DNA of 64,000 nt. Origin: Lentzea atacamensis. Its GTDB lineage: Bacteria > Actinomycetota > Actinomycetes > Mycobacteriales > Pseudonocardiaceae. How positions within the stretch are numbered: the first letter of the stretch is position 1; every line of letters begins with the position of its first letter. Shown here piece by piece: positions 43,501 to 55,500 of this stretch. Location of the stretch: NCBI RefSeq assembly GCF_003269295.1, contig NZ_QLTT01000003.1, positions 310,001-374,000 on the forward strand, in the 5' to 3' direction. Position numbers and translations under genes: made by a program. The notes beneath the pieces are model-generated. The model saw only the letters and a list, made by a program, of their open reading frames with translations, was not told the DNA's origin and searched no databases.

Positions 43501-46500
43501 CGTGCCGGGTGGCGCGGCGCGGGACTTCGAGCGCGGGCTGCGCGACGCCGGGCTGGACCACCTGGTGGTGGCGCCGACGACGGACGTGCACCTGCGCGGC
43601 CCGTTGTTCGGAGGCGCCGGGGCCCTGCTGGACCGCGGCGGCGAGACCGTGCTGGACCGCGGTGGCCGGTGGCGTGCGTTCCCGACGCCGGACGTCATCG
43701 AGAACGCTGTGCTGCCCGCGACGATCGGCGACGGCCGGGTGCCGACCACCTTCCGCACCGGCGACGTCAGGGCCACCGGGATCCAACGCGCGGACGGCAC
43801 GCCGGTCGGTGTCGCCTTCACCGTGGGTCCCGACCTCCGCCACGACGCGGGCACCGTGACGTCCGAGCCGACCGGCACCACGCGCCGCTACGAGGCCGGA
43901 TACCCGACGGAGGAAGGTCTCGACGCCGCCGAGGCGGGAAGCCGGGGCCGCTCCGAAACCGCGCCGTGGCCGGAGAACTCCTCCTACGTCTTCGCACACG
44001 GCGAGGGCGACGCGGTGCACCTCGACCTCGTCGACGGCCGCACCGTCCAGGTCGACGGCGAGACCTTCGGCCGGGTGCTGAACGACCTGAAGGCGTTCCG
44101 TGACGGCACGGCGAACACCGAGGCCCTCACGCTGATCGCCTGCGACACCGGCGTGACTCCCAGGGCTGGAGGCCTGGCGCACGACCTGCAGCGCGCGCTC
44201 GACCAGTTCGGCCACCGCCAGCCCGTCGTCGCGCCGACCCGCCAGGTGGGCACGTGGCAGTGGAACAACGGCACCTGGGAGACGTGGATCGCCGACGCCG
44301 GCACGTGGGAGAGGTTCGCTTCCGGCGAGGCGCGCCAGCTCGGCGTGCGCAACGCGGACGGCGAGTGGACGTCGTTCGCGCCGGCCAACGTGCGGTCCGT
44401 GCCGGTGGTGCGCGACGACGGCAGTGTGGCCGGCGTGTCGTTCCGGCCGGAGGGAGCGGTCACACCGGCGGGACGGGCGTTCGTCGTGGACGTCGAGTCC
44501 ACACCGGACGGATGGCTCACCGTGCGCACCACCGACGGCACGGCGCTGTCGGTCGACGGGCCGACGTTCGCGCGGGTGGTCGCTCAGTCCGAGCCGTTCC
44601 GCACCGCGATGGGCGATGGGGAGCAGGTGCCGCTCGCGCTGGTGCCGTCGACGGCGGCGGAGGTGCCGAGCCAGCGCCAGGCTTTCCAGGACACCCTGCA
44701 GCGGGAGTTCGGCTTCCGCGAGACGGTGTACGAGATGCCGGTCGCGCGCACCGAGACCGAGGCCGTTCCCGGCACGTCGGCGGAGCCTGACGCCGGGCCG
44801 GCGCGGGCCGAGGTGGTGCGGGACGAGGCGGCCGATCTTCCTCCCGAGCGGGTGGAATCGGAGCCGCACGCTGCGGAGAGGGACGGCGGTGAGGGCGAGT
44901 CCCAGCCGAGCCGCACGCCGTCGGGGCTGGAGACGATCGACGAGGGTGACGAGTCCGTCCTGCCCGCCGCGGACCGGGAGGCCGCACCGGTTCGCGGCAC
45001 GGTCGCCGAGCTCGAGCGGATGACCTGGATCGACGAGCGCCTCGCCGGGGTGGACCTGCACGGTGAGATTCGCCGGTTCGAGCCCGGTGAGGTGAGCGTT
45101 CAGGCTTTGGTGCGGCGCGGCCAGGAGATCGGCCTGACGTTCCTGTCCGGCAGTGACGCCACTCGTTCGCTGGAGTGGGGCGAGAAGCCCGCCGCATCGC
45201 ACCTGCGCAGCTACCTGCACCCGGACACCTCCTCGGCCTTCCCGGGCCGCCGCGGCGCCGAGCGGTTCGACTCGCCGTGGCACCCGGACTCGACGTACGT
45301 CGCCGTTCGTGGCAGCGAGACCTCGTTCGAGCTGCGGCTGGCGGACGGCACGCAGGTGCGGGTGGACGGGGCGACCTTCGCCGACGTGCTGACGGGCCTC
45401 GACGCGTTCCGCCGCATGGCGCAGACGAACGCGACCGGTTCGCTGGTGCTGCTGTCGGGACGGACCGGCGCGGTGGACGTGCCAGGCGGCGCTGCGAGGG
45501 ACCTGGAACGCGGGCTGGCCGGCGCCGATTTGGACCACCTCGTGGTGGCGCCGACGACGGACGTGCACCTGCGCACCCCGCGGTTCGGGCGCGGTGGCGA
45601 GCTGGTGCTGGACCGGGGCGGCGCGTGGCGTTCGTTCCCGTTGCCGAACGTGATGGAGAACCTGACGCTGTCGGGGATTCTCGACGACAACTCGCCGGTC
45701 ACGTTCCGCAGCGCCGACGTGCGCACGCGTCCGTTGGTCCGCGCGGACGGCGCCGCGATGGGCCTGGCCTTCATCACCGGCAACGAGCTGACGGTCGCTC
45801 GAGGGATGGAGCAGCACCCCTACCTCGGCAGGACGTTCCACTACGGCGAGGGCTACAACCCGCGCAACGACGGCCGTGACACCCACGGGGAGCCGGTCGG
45901 CCACTACGAGTCGGCGCCGTGGCCGGAACACTCGGCCTACCTCCTCGCGCACGGCGAGCCCGGCACGTTCGACCTGACGCTCACCGATGGCCGCGATGTC
46001 AGGGTCACCGGTGACACCTACGCCCACCTGGTGAACGATCTGCGTCCGTTCCGCGAGCTGATGGTCGAGCGCGAGCCCAGGGGCATCCTGCTGATGTCCT
46101 GCTGGACCGGCAACGTGCCGGCGCCGGGCGGCGCCGCGTTCGACTTCCAGCGCACGCTGGCGCAGCTCGGCCACCCGCAACCGGTGACCGCCCCCACGCG
46201 CCCGTCGGTCATCAGTGGCAATGCTCGCTGGGGCTGGGAGACCAGGGTCACCGACGGCGGAACCTGGGAGCACTTCTCGTCCGGACCCGCGCACCCGCTG
46301 GGTGAGTTCGTCGTGCGCGGCGGCACGTCGTGGGACTCGTTCAAGCCGGCCGAGGTGCGTTCGGAGCCGGTCCTGCGCGACGGCCGCGTGGTCGGCATGT
46401 CGTTCCGCGACGAGGGTGCCGCAGCGCCGGGCTCGGCGTGGGCCGAAGCGGGCGGCACGGACCTGGACGGCGCCGTGCCGCAGCGGTCGTTCGTCGTGGA

Positions 46501-49500
46501 CGTCGAGTCGGCGCCTGACGGCAGGTACGTGCTGCACACCGCCGACGGCGACGTGGCGTTCGTCGATGGTCCGGCGTTCGCGAAGGTGGTCAGCGAGTCC
46601 GAGGTCTTCCGCACCGCGATGGACGCCGAGCACCTCGCGCTCACGCTGGTGACGTCGACGCCGCTGGAAGGGGGACAGGGTGGCGGTTTCCACGACGCCC
46701 TGGTCAGCGAGTTCGGCTTCCGCGAGACGGTGCACGAGCCGCGCGGTGCGGCCGACGTCGTCGTCGGCGAGGACGGGATGCCGGTTCTGCGGACCGAGGA
46801 CGGCTGGACCGTCCACGGCGTGCCTTCCTTCGACGACCTCACGGACACGACGTCCACGCACGGCACGCCCTCGCCGGATCGGGTGCCGTGGGTGGACCAG
46901 CGGCCGCAGGGCGTCGATCCCGCCGGTGAGGTGCGCCGGTTCGAGCCCGGCGAGGTCCAGGTCCGCCCGCTGGTGCGCGGTGAGCAGCAGATCGGCCTGA
47001 CGTTCCTCAGCGGTCGCGAGGAGGCCGGCGCGCTGCGGTGGGCGGCGGCGCCGCAGAGCGAACACCTGCGGGCGTTCATGCACCCGGAGGGGTCGTCGGG
47101 GTTCCCCAGCCGCAGGGGTGCCGAGGAGGTCGCGGCACCGTGGCGGGCGGACTCCATGTACGTCGCGGTGCGCGGTGGCGCGGACGCGTTCGAGCTGCGG
47201 CTGAACGACGGCTCGCGGGTGTCGGTCGACGGCTCGACGTTCGGCCGGGTGATGGCCGACCTGACGCCGTTCCGCCAGCTGACCGACCGCAACGAGGGCG
47301 GTTCGCTGGTGCTGCTGTCCGGCCGGTCGGGCGGTGGCGCGGCACGGGACTTCCAGCAGGCGCTGGCGGACGCCGGCTGGGACCACCTGGTGGTGGCGCC
47401 GACGGCGGACGTGCACCTGCGGACCCCGGCGTGGGGACGCGGTGGTCAGATCGTCGTGGACCGCGGCGGTTCCTGGCAGGCGTTCCCGCTGGCGGACGTG
47501 GTCGAGAACCGGGCGCTGCCCGCCACGAGCAGGGGGCTGCCGACGGAGTTCCGCACGAGCGAGGTGCGGGTCACCGCGCTCAACGGTCCGGACGGCGGTC
47601 CGCTGGCGGTGACGTTCGCGGTCGGGCGGGAGATGCGCGACGACGCGGTGACGCTGTCGCTGCCGCACCGCGGCACGACGTTGCTGCTGCCGGAGGGCGA
47701 CCACGGCCACCAGGCCGGGCGCGACCTGCGGGAGGGCAGGGACGCCTCGCAGCCCGCGCCGTGGCCGGAGCGGTCGGCGTACGTGGTGCCGCACGGCGAT
47801 GCCGACAGCGTGGGCCTGGAGCTGATCGACGGCCGCTCCGTCACGGTGACCGGCGAGGTGTTCGCCGACGTGCTGCAGGACCTGCGGGCGTTCCGGGACC
47901 TGATGGCGGCGCGTGATCCGGACGCGGTGGTCATGCTGTCCTGTGAGACCGGTGCCGTGCGGGGTCCCGGTGGCGTCGCGCGCGACTTCCAGCAGGCACT
48001 GGTGGGCTTCGGGCACCACCAGCCGGTGGTGGCGCCGACGACCGTGGTCACGCTCCACACGTACCACCGGGACGCCTGGGCGACCTACCTCGCCGACGGT
48101 GGCCGCTGGGAGACGTTCTCGTCGGGCGGGGCCTTCCCGCTGGGCAGGCTGGCCGACGAGGCCCGCTGGGTGCCGTTCGAACCCGGTGCGGTGCGATCCG
48201 CGCCGATCCTGCGAGGAGACCGGTCGGTCGGCGTGTCCTTCCACGACGACGGCGGCCGGATCGCGGACGGAGCTGTGCCGGAGCGGGCCTTCGCCGTCGA
48301 GGTCGAGACGAACGCGGACGGTTTGTACGCGGTGCGCACGCCCGACGGTGATCGGGTGTTCGTCGATGGTCCGGTTTTCGCGCGGGTGGTCGGCGAGTCC
48401 GAGGCTTTCCGCGGTGCCGTGGCGGAGCGGGCTCCGCTCGCGCTGGTGACGTCGACGCTGCCCGCCGACGCGGGGCAGGTCCGGGCCTTCCGCGACGCCC
48501 TCGTCAGCGAGTTCGGCTTCCGGGAGACGGTGTTCGAGCGAACCCCGGACGGCTGGACCCCGCACCGCGCCGCGGACGACACCGCCGCATCTGCTCCATC
48601 ACCGGCGCGCACCGGCGATGAAGGCGAGATCACGCTGGCGGATGCCGACGGGCGCAACGTCGCGGACGACGGGGACATCACGCCGTCGGATGACGAGGCC
48701 GGTCAGCTGCGGCCGGACGAGTTCGAGCAGGTTCCCCCACCGCAGGCGCCGCCGTGGGTGGACCGGCGGCCGATGGGCGTCGATCTCCACGGCGAGGTGC
48801 GCCGGTTCGAGCCCGGCGAGGTCCGGGTCAGCCGGATGTGGCGGCGGACCGACCCGTTGGGGCTGTGGAACAACAACCCGGTCGGGCTGACGTTCCTCAG
48901 CGGAGCTGACCGCACCAACTCCCTGAGGTGGGGTGCCGAGCCGAGGAGCACGCACCGCCAGACGTTCGTGCACCCGGAGGGATCGTCCTCGTTCCCGAGC
49001 AGCAAGGGTGCAGCGGAGCAGATGGGCCCGTGGCGCCGGGACGCGATGTACGTCGCGGTGCGCGCCGAGAACGGCACCTTCGAGCTCCGGCTGAAGGACG
49101 GCTCGCGGCTGGGGGTGGACGGCTCGACGTTCGGCCGCGTGACGGCCCAGCTGGACAAGTTCCGGCGGATGGCGAACCACAACGAGAGCGGCACGGTGGT
49201 GCTGCTGGCGGACCGGTCGGGGATGGGCGGCGCGGCTGGGGACTTCCAGCGGGCGCTGGCGACTCAGGGCTGGCACCAGCTCGTGGTGGCGCCGACGACC
49301 GAGGTGCACCTGCGGACGGACTGGCCGGGACGCGGTGGTCAGATCGTCGTGAACCGCGGTGGCTCCTGGCGGGCGTTCCCGGAGGCCGAGGTCGTCAGGA
49401 ACCTGGAGATCGAGGCGGAGACGGGGCACGGGCGTCCGACCACGTTCCGCACCAGTGAGGTGCGGATCACCTCGATCAACGGCCCGGACGGCAGGCCGCA

Positions 49501-52500
49501 GGCGGTGACCTTCCAGATCGGGACCGACCAGCGCTTCGGACTGAGGTCGCTGTCGCGCCCGCACGAGGGCACGACCGGGTTGATGCCGGAGGGTGTGAGC
49601 AGCTTCGCCGAAGTCGATCGCGCCGTGCGAACGGGGCGGGCGGATGTGCAGCTCGCGCCGTGGCCGGAGCGGTCCGCGTACGTGAACATGCACGGCAGTC
49701 CCGAGACCGTGACGGTGGAGCTGACCGATGGGCGCACGGTCAGGGTGCGGGGCGAGGAGTTCGCCGACCTGTTGTTCGATCTGCGGGCGTTCCGCGACCT
49801 GATGTCCGCACGTGAGCAGGAAGCGTTGACACTGCTGTCCTGCTCGGTCGGCGCGGACCGGCGCATCGGCGGTTTCACGCACGACTTCCAGCAGGCGATT
49901 GCCAGGCTCGGGTATCGCGGACCGGTGGTGGCGCCGACGAGAACGCTCATCACTCACACGCACCGACCTGGTGTGTGGGGAACGCAGGTGGTCGATGCCG
50001 GCCGGTGGGAGCACTTCTCGTCCCGCAGCGCCACCGTGCTGGGCCTGCTGGCCGACGAGGCCCGCTGGGCGCCGTTCGAGCCGCGTGAGGTGCGGTCGAC
50101 GCCGATCATGCACGGAGACCGCCAGGTCGGTGTGTCGTTCCGGCGGGACGGCGCCGGGGAAACCGGGCCCGTTCCCGAGGGCGCACAGGCCAAGCAGTTC
50201 TCACAGCGCACGGTCCACGTGTCCGCTGAGTCCGATGCGGACGGTCGGATCGTGGTGTACACGGGCGAGGGCAGGCCCGTGCACGTCGAAGGCGGGACGT
50301 TCGCGCGCGTGCTGATCGAGAGCGAAACGTTCCGCGGCATGGGTCCCCTCCGCAGGGAGGACCCGCTGGCGCTGGTCGTGTCGACCCCGCTGGACGGTCC
50401 GACCCGGGGGCGCGCGTTCCACAACGCCCTTCGGCTCGAGTTCCTCGTCGAGAACCCGGTCCACGAGCCCAGGGGTGCGGCCGGACTGCGCGACGGCGGT
50501 GACGGCGGGCCGGCCGTGTGGACCCAGGACGGCTGGACCGTCTACAACCACAACGACAACCTCACCGTCCGCGTCATCCCCGGCGGCGCCGACACGACGT
50601 TGCGCGGCGTGGACCTGTCCGGTGAGGTGCGCCGGTTCGAGGCGGGCGAGGTCCAGGTCCAGCGGATGTGGCGCAAGACCAACCCGCTCGGCCTGTTCAG
50701 CGATCCGGTCGGGTTGACGTTCCTCACCGGCCCCGCCCGCGACGCCTCCCTCACGTGGGGTGCCGAGCCCAGGAGCACGCACCTCCAGACGCTGGTGCAC
50801 CCGATGCCTTCGTTGTCGGGCACACCCGGCGACGGTCCCAGGCAGACGGCCGCGCCGTGGCGCGAGAACGCGCTGTACGTCGCGGCGCGCGGCGACAAGG
50901 ACTACTTCGAGCTGACGCTCAAGGACGGCTCGTCGCTGCGGGTGGACGGCTCGACCTTCGGGCGGGTGATGGCCCAGCTGGACAAGTTCCAGCAGGTCGC
51001 GAACCGCAACGACGGCGGCGCGGTGGTGCTGCTGACGAACTGGGCCGGCTCCGGCGAGGCGGCGCGAGACTTCCAGCAGGCGCTGGAGGCCGCCGGTCGG
51101 CGTGAGCAGGTGATTGCGCCGACGACCGAGATCCGTCTGCGGGCGGACGAGGCGGGAGCCGGTCAGATCGTGGTGAGCCACGGCGGGACGTGGCGGGCGT
51201 TCCCGATGGCCGACGTCGGCACGAGTGACGTGCCGGTGGCCGGACGCGTGGCCCGCTCCACCACCGCACCGGACGCGGACTCCGGGCGGATGTCCCGGTC
51301 CGTCGCGGAGCACGGGGAGCCGTCCGCGCCCTCGCGGGAGCCGGCGCGGCTGCAGGGCGTGGACGCGACCGGTGAGGTGCGCCGGTTCGAGCCCGGTGAG
51401 GTCCGGGTCCAGCGGATGTGGCGCAAGACCGATCCGCTGGGTCTGTTCCACGAACCGGTCGGGCTGACGTTCCTCGGCGGCAGCGAGCGTTCCACGTCGC
51501 TGAGGTGGGGTGCCGAGCCCAGGAGCGAGCACCTGCGGACCTTCGTGCAGCCGGTGAGCTCCTCCGCGTTCCCGAGCAGCAAGGGGGGAATGGAGGCTCC
51601 CGCGCGGTGGCGCAAGGACTCGATGTACGTCGCGGTGCGCGGTGGTGAGGACTCCTTCGAGCTGCGGCTGACCGACGGCACGCGGGTCCGGGTCGACGGG
51701 GAGACGTTCGGGCGAGTGGTGTCCGAGCTGCCGAAGTTCCAGCGGATGGCGGAGGTCAACGCCGGCGGCTCGGTGGTGCTGCTCGCCGGCCGGTCCGGTG
51801 CCGGTGCGGCGGCGGGGGACTTCCAGCGGGCGTTGACGGCGAACGGCTGGCATCAGCTGGTGGTGGCGCCGACGACGGACGTGCACCTGCGGACCGACTG
51901 GTTGGGACGTGGCGGCCAGATCGTCGTCGACCGCGGTGGCTCGTGGCGGGCGTTCCCGTTGGCCGACGTGGTCCAGGGCCTGGAACTGGAGGCGCGCACC
52001 CCGGAGAGGGGCTGGCCCACCAGGTTCCACACGAGCGAGGTGCGGGTCACCTCGATCAACGGTCCGGACGGCCGGCCGCAGTTCGTGTCGTTCGTGGTCG
52101 GGAGGGAGCTGCGCCACGACCTGACGGACCTGTCGCTGCCGCACCGGGGCACCACGTCGCTCGTTGCCGGGAATGCGGATCACGGCAGGCCGGACCGTTC
52201 ACAGCCCGCGCCGTGGCCGGAGCGGTCCGCCTACGTGACCCTGCACGGAAACCCCGACAGCGCGCGGCTCGAGCTGACCGACGGCCGCACCGTCACCGTG
52301 CGCGGTGATGCGCTGGGCGAGCTGCTGCACGACCTGCGGGTGTTCCGGGACCTGATGTCCGTGCGCGAGCAGGAAGCGCTGACCCTGGTGTCCTGTTCGA
52401 CCGGTGCGGATCGGTTCGGCGGCGGCACCGCGTACGACCTGCAGCAGGCACTGGCCGGGTTCGGGTACCGGCAGCCGGTGGTGGCGCCGACGACGGTGGT

Positions 52501-55500
52501 CCAGGTCGGGGCGCCCCTCAAGGACGCCTGGGACACCGTGGTGACCCGGGGCGGCCGGTGGGAGCAGTTCTCGTCGGGACCGGCCTGGACGCTGGGCGAG
52601 CTGCACGGCGAGGCCAGGTGGATCCCGGTCGAGCCCGCAGAGGTGCGGTCGAGGCCGATCATGCACGGGGACCGGCCGGTCGGGGTGTCGTTCTGGCGGG
52701 ACGGCGAGGGCGGCGCTGTTCCCGGTGACGCGCGGACCATGCCGTTGCCGAAGCGGACGTTCTACGTGTCGGCGGAGTCCGATGCGGACGGCCGCCTCGT
52801 CCTGCACACCCGCGACGGCGCGACGGTGCACCTCGACGGTCCGGCGTTCGCGCGGATCGTGGGCAACAGCGAGACCTTCCGCGGTGTGCGGGACTTCCGG
52901 AGGCTTGGGCCGATCGCACTGGCCGTCTCCACCCCGCTCGGCGGTCAGAGCTGGGGCAAGCACTTCCACCAGGTCCTCAACCGCGAGTTCGGCGTCGAGA
53001 ACCCGGTCCACCAGCCCAGGGGCGCGGCCGGCCTGCGCCGCGGCGAGGACGGCGCTCCGGTCGTGTGGAGCCAGGACGGCTGGACCGTGCACGACCGCAC
53101 CGCCGATGTCCCCGAACTCGTGGTCCGCCACACCACCGGGCCGGACGCGGACGGCGGGCGGATGTCCCGGTCCGGGCCCTCGTCCTCGACGGGGCGGTTG
53201 CACGGTGTGGACACGACCGGTGAGATGCGCCGGTTCGAGCCCGGTGAGGTCCGGGTTCGTCCGTTGACGCACGATGCGGAGCAGATCGGTCTGACCTTCC
53301 TCAGCGGTCGTGATCGCTCGGCTTCGCTGCGGTGGGCCGCTGAACCCAAGAGCGAGCACCTGCGGACGTTCATGCACCCCGAGGGCTCGACGTCGTTCCC
53401 GAGCAGCAAGGGCGCGGCCGAGGTGACGGGTCCGTGGCGCAGGGACGCGATGTACGTCGCGGTCCGGGGTGGCGCGGACTCCTTCGACCTGCGGCTGAGC
53501 GACGGCACGCGCGTGCGGGTGGACGGGCCGACGTTCGGGCACGTGCTGGCCGAGCTGACGCCGTTCCACAAGATGACCGAGAACAACGGGAGCGGCACGC
53601 TGGTGCTGCTCGCCGGCCGTTCGGGCGAGGGTGCGGCGGCGCGGGACTTCCAGCAGGCGTTGGCGGCGCAGGGCTGGGATCACCTGGTGGTGGCGCCGAC
53701 GGCGGACGTGCACCTGCGGACGGCGTGGTTGCAGCGCGGTGGCCAGATCGTCGTGGACCGGGGCGGGTCCTGGCGGGCGTTCCCGCTGCCGGACGTGGTC
53801 GAGGACCTGGTCCTGCCCGCGTCCACGCTGAGGTCGGCGCCGACCGAGTTCCGCACGAGTCAGGTGCGGGTCGCCGCGGTCACCGATCCACAGGGCAAGC
53901 CGCTGGCGATGACGTTCTCGACCGGGGACGAACTGCGCGACGACGTGCGGATGCTGCGTCGCTCGCCCGCCGCCGCCACGTGGCTGTTGCCGGAGGGAGA
54001 CCTCGGCAGGAGGTTCGACCAGGACGCGAACGCCGGCCGGGTCGTCTCGCACCCCGCGCCGTGGCCGCAGCAGTCGGCGTACGTGACCATGCACGGCTTC
54101 GCCAACCACGCGTTCCTGGACCTGAACAACGGCCGTGGGGTCCTGGTGACCGGGGACGTGCTGGCCAAGGTGCTGCACGACCTCCGGCCGTTCCGGGACC
54201 TGATGTCGGCGCGTGAGCAGGAAGCGCTGACCCTGCTGTCCTGCACGACCGGTGCGGTGCGGGCCGCCGGTGGTACGGCGCACGACTTCCAGCGGGCGCT
54301 GGCCGGGCTCGGCCATCACCAGCCGGTGGTGGCGCCCACGAAGAAGGTCGCACTCCACGAGTGGCGCGGCACCAACACCTGGGACACCGTCGTCATCGAC
54401 GGGGGCCGCTGGGAGCAGTTCTCGTCGGGCCCGGCTTCGGCGCTGGGCAGACTGCGTGACGACTCCGGGTGGGTGTCGTTCACCCCGTCCGAGGTGCGTT
54501 CGACGCCAGTGCTTCGTGACGGCCGGTTGGCCGGTGTGTCGTTCCTGGACGAGGGCGCCGTCGTCGCGCACGATGCCGTGCCGCAGCGGGCGTTCGTCGT
54601 GGACGTCGAGCCGGGCGGGACGAACGAGTTCGTGGTGCGGACCGCCCGCGGCGACTCGGTGTTCGTCGACGGCCGGGTGCTCGCGAGGGTGGTCGGCGAG
54701 TCCGAGGCGTTCCGCGGTGCGGAGCAGGCACCCGTCGCGCTGGCGCTGTCGAGGCCGCTGGACGGGTCGGGGCAGGTCCGCGGGTTCCACGAGACGTTGA
54801 TCCGCGACTACGGCTTCCGTGAGTCGGTGTTCGAGCCGCGCCGTGACGGCTGGGCCGAGTACCGCGTCGCCCGCCAGGAACCGGCCGACGGCGTGACGCC
54901 GCACGCCGATGCCGAGCCCGCGGGGTCGGTGGACGGTGCGCGGGTGAAGGCACCGGTACAAGGGCAGTCTGGGGCTGGGCAGAGCGGTGCTGGGCGGACA
55001 GTGACCGGGCCGGACACCGACCGCGATCTCTCGGTGTCCTCCTCCACGCCGGAACGCGCGTCGTCGACCGGCCGGCCGCTGCACGGCGTGGACCCGGCCG
55101 GCGAGGTGCGGCGGTTCGAGGCCGGCGATGTGTTGGCGACCCCGTTGCTTCGCGGCCTCAAGATCGTCGGCCTGACGTTCGTCCACGGCGGCGGGTTCTA
55201 CGAGTCCGTGCGGTGGGGCAGCGAGCCACGCGCACAGCACCTGCGGACGTTCACGAACCCGGAGTCGTTCCCGAGCAGCAAGGGTGCTGAGCCGACCGCG
55301 TCGCCGTGGCGCAAGGACGCGATGTACGTCGTGGTGCGCGGCGGAGAGGACTCGTTCGAGCTGCAGCTCAGGGGCGGCTCCGCGGTGCGGGTGGACGGGT
55401 CGACGTTCGGGCGGGTGATGTCCCAGCTCGACGACTTCCACAGGATTACCCGAAGCAACGACAGCGGGTCTCTGGTGCTGCTTGCCGGTCGGTCGGCGGC

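Noticed and set aside
42053-48565. A 2170-codon open frame on the minus strand inside the giant gene, and similar ones of 1122 and 1296 codons
   Set aside because: They mirror the plus-strand codon pattern at very high GC, are rich in Arg/His/Gln/Pro without domain features, and have no ribosome sites. They are shadows of the plus-strand gene.
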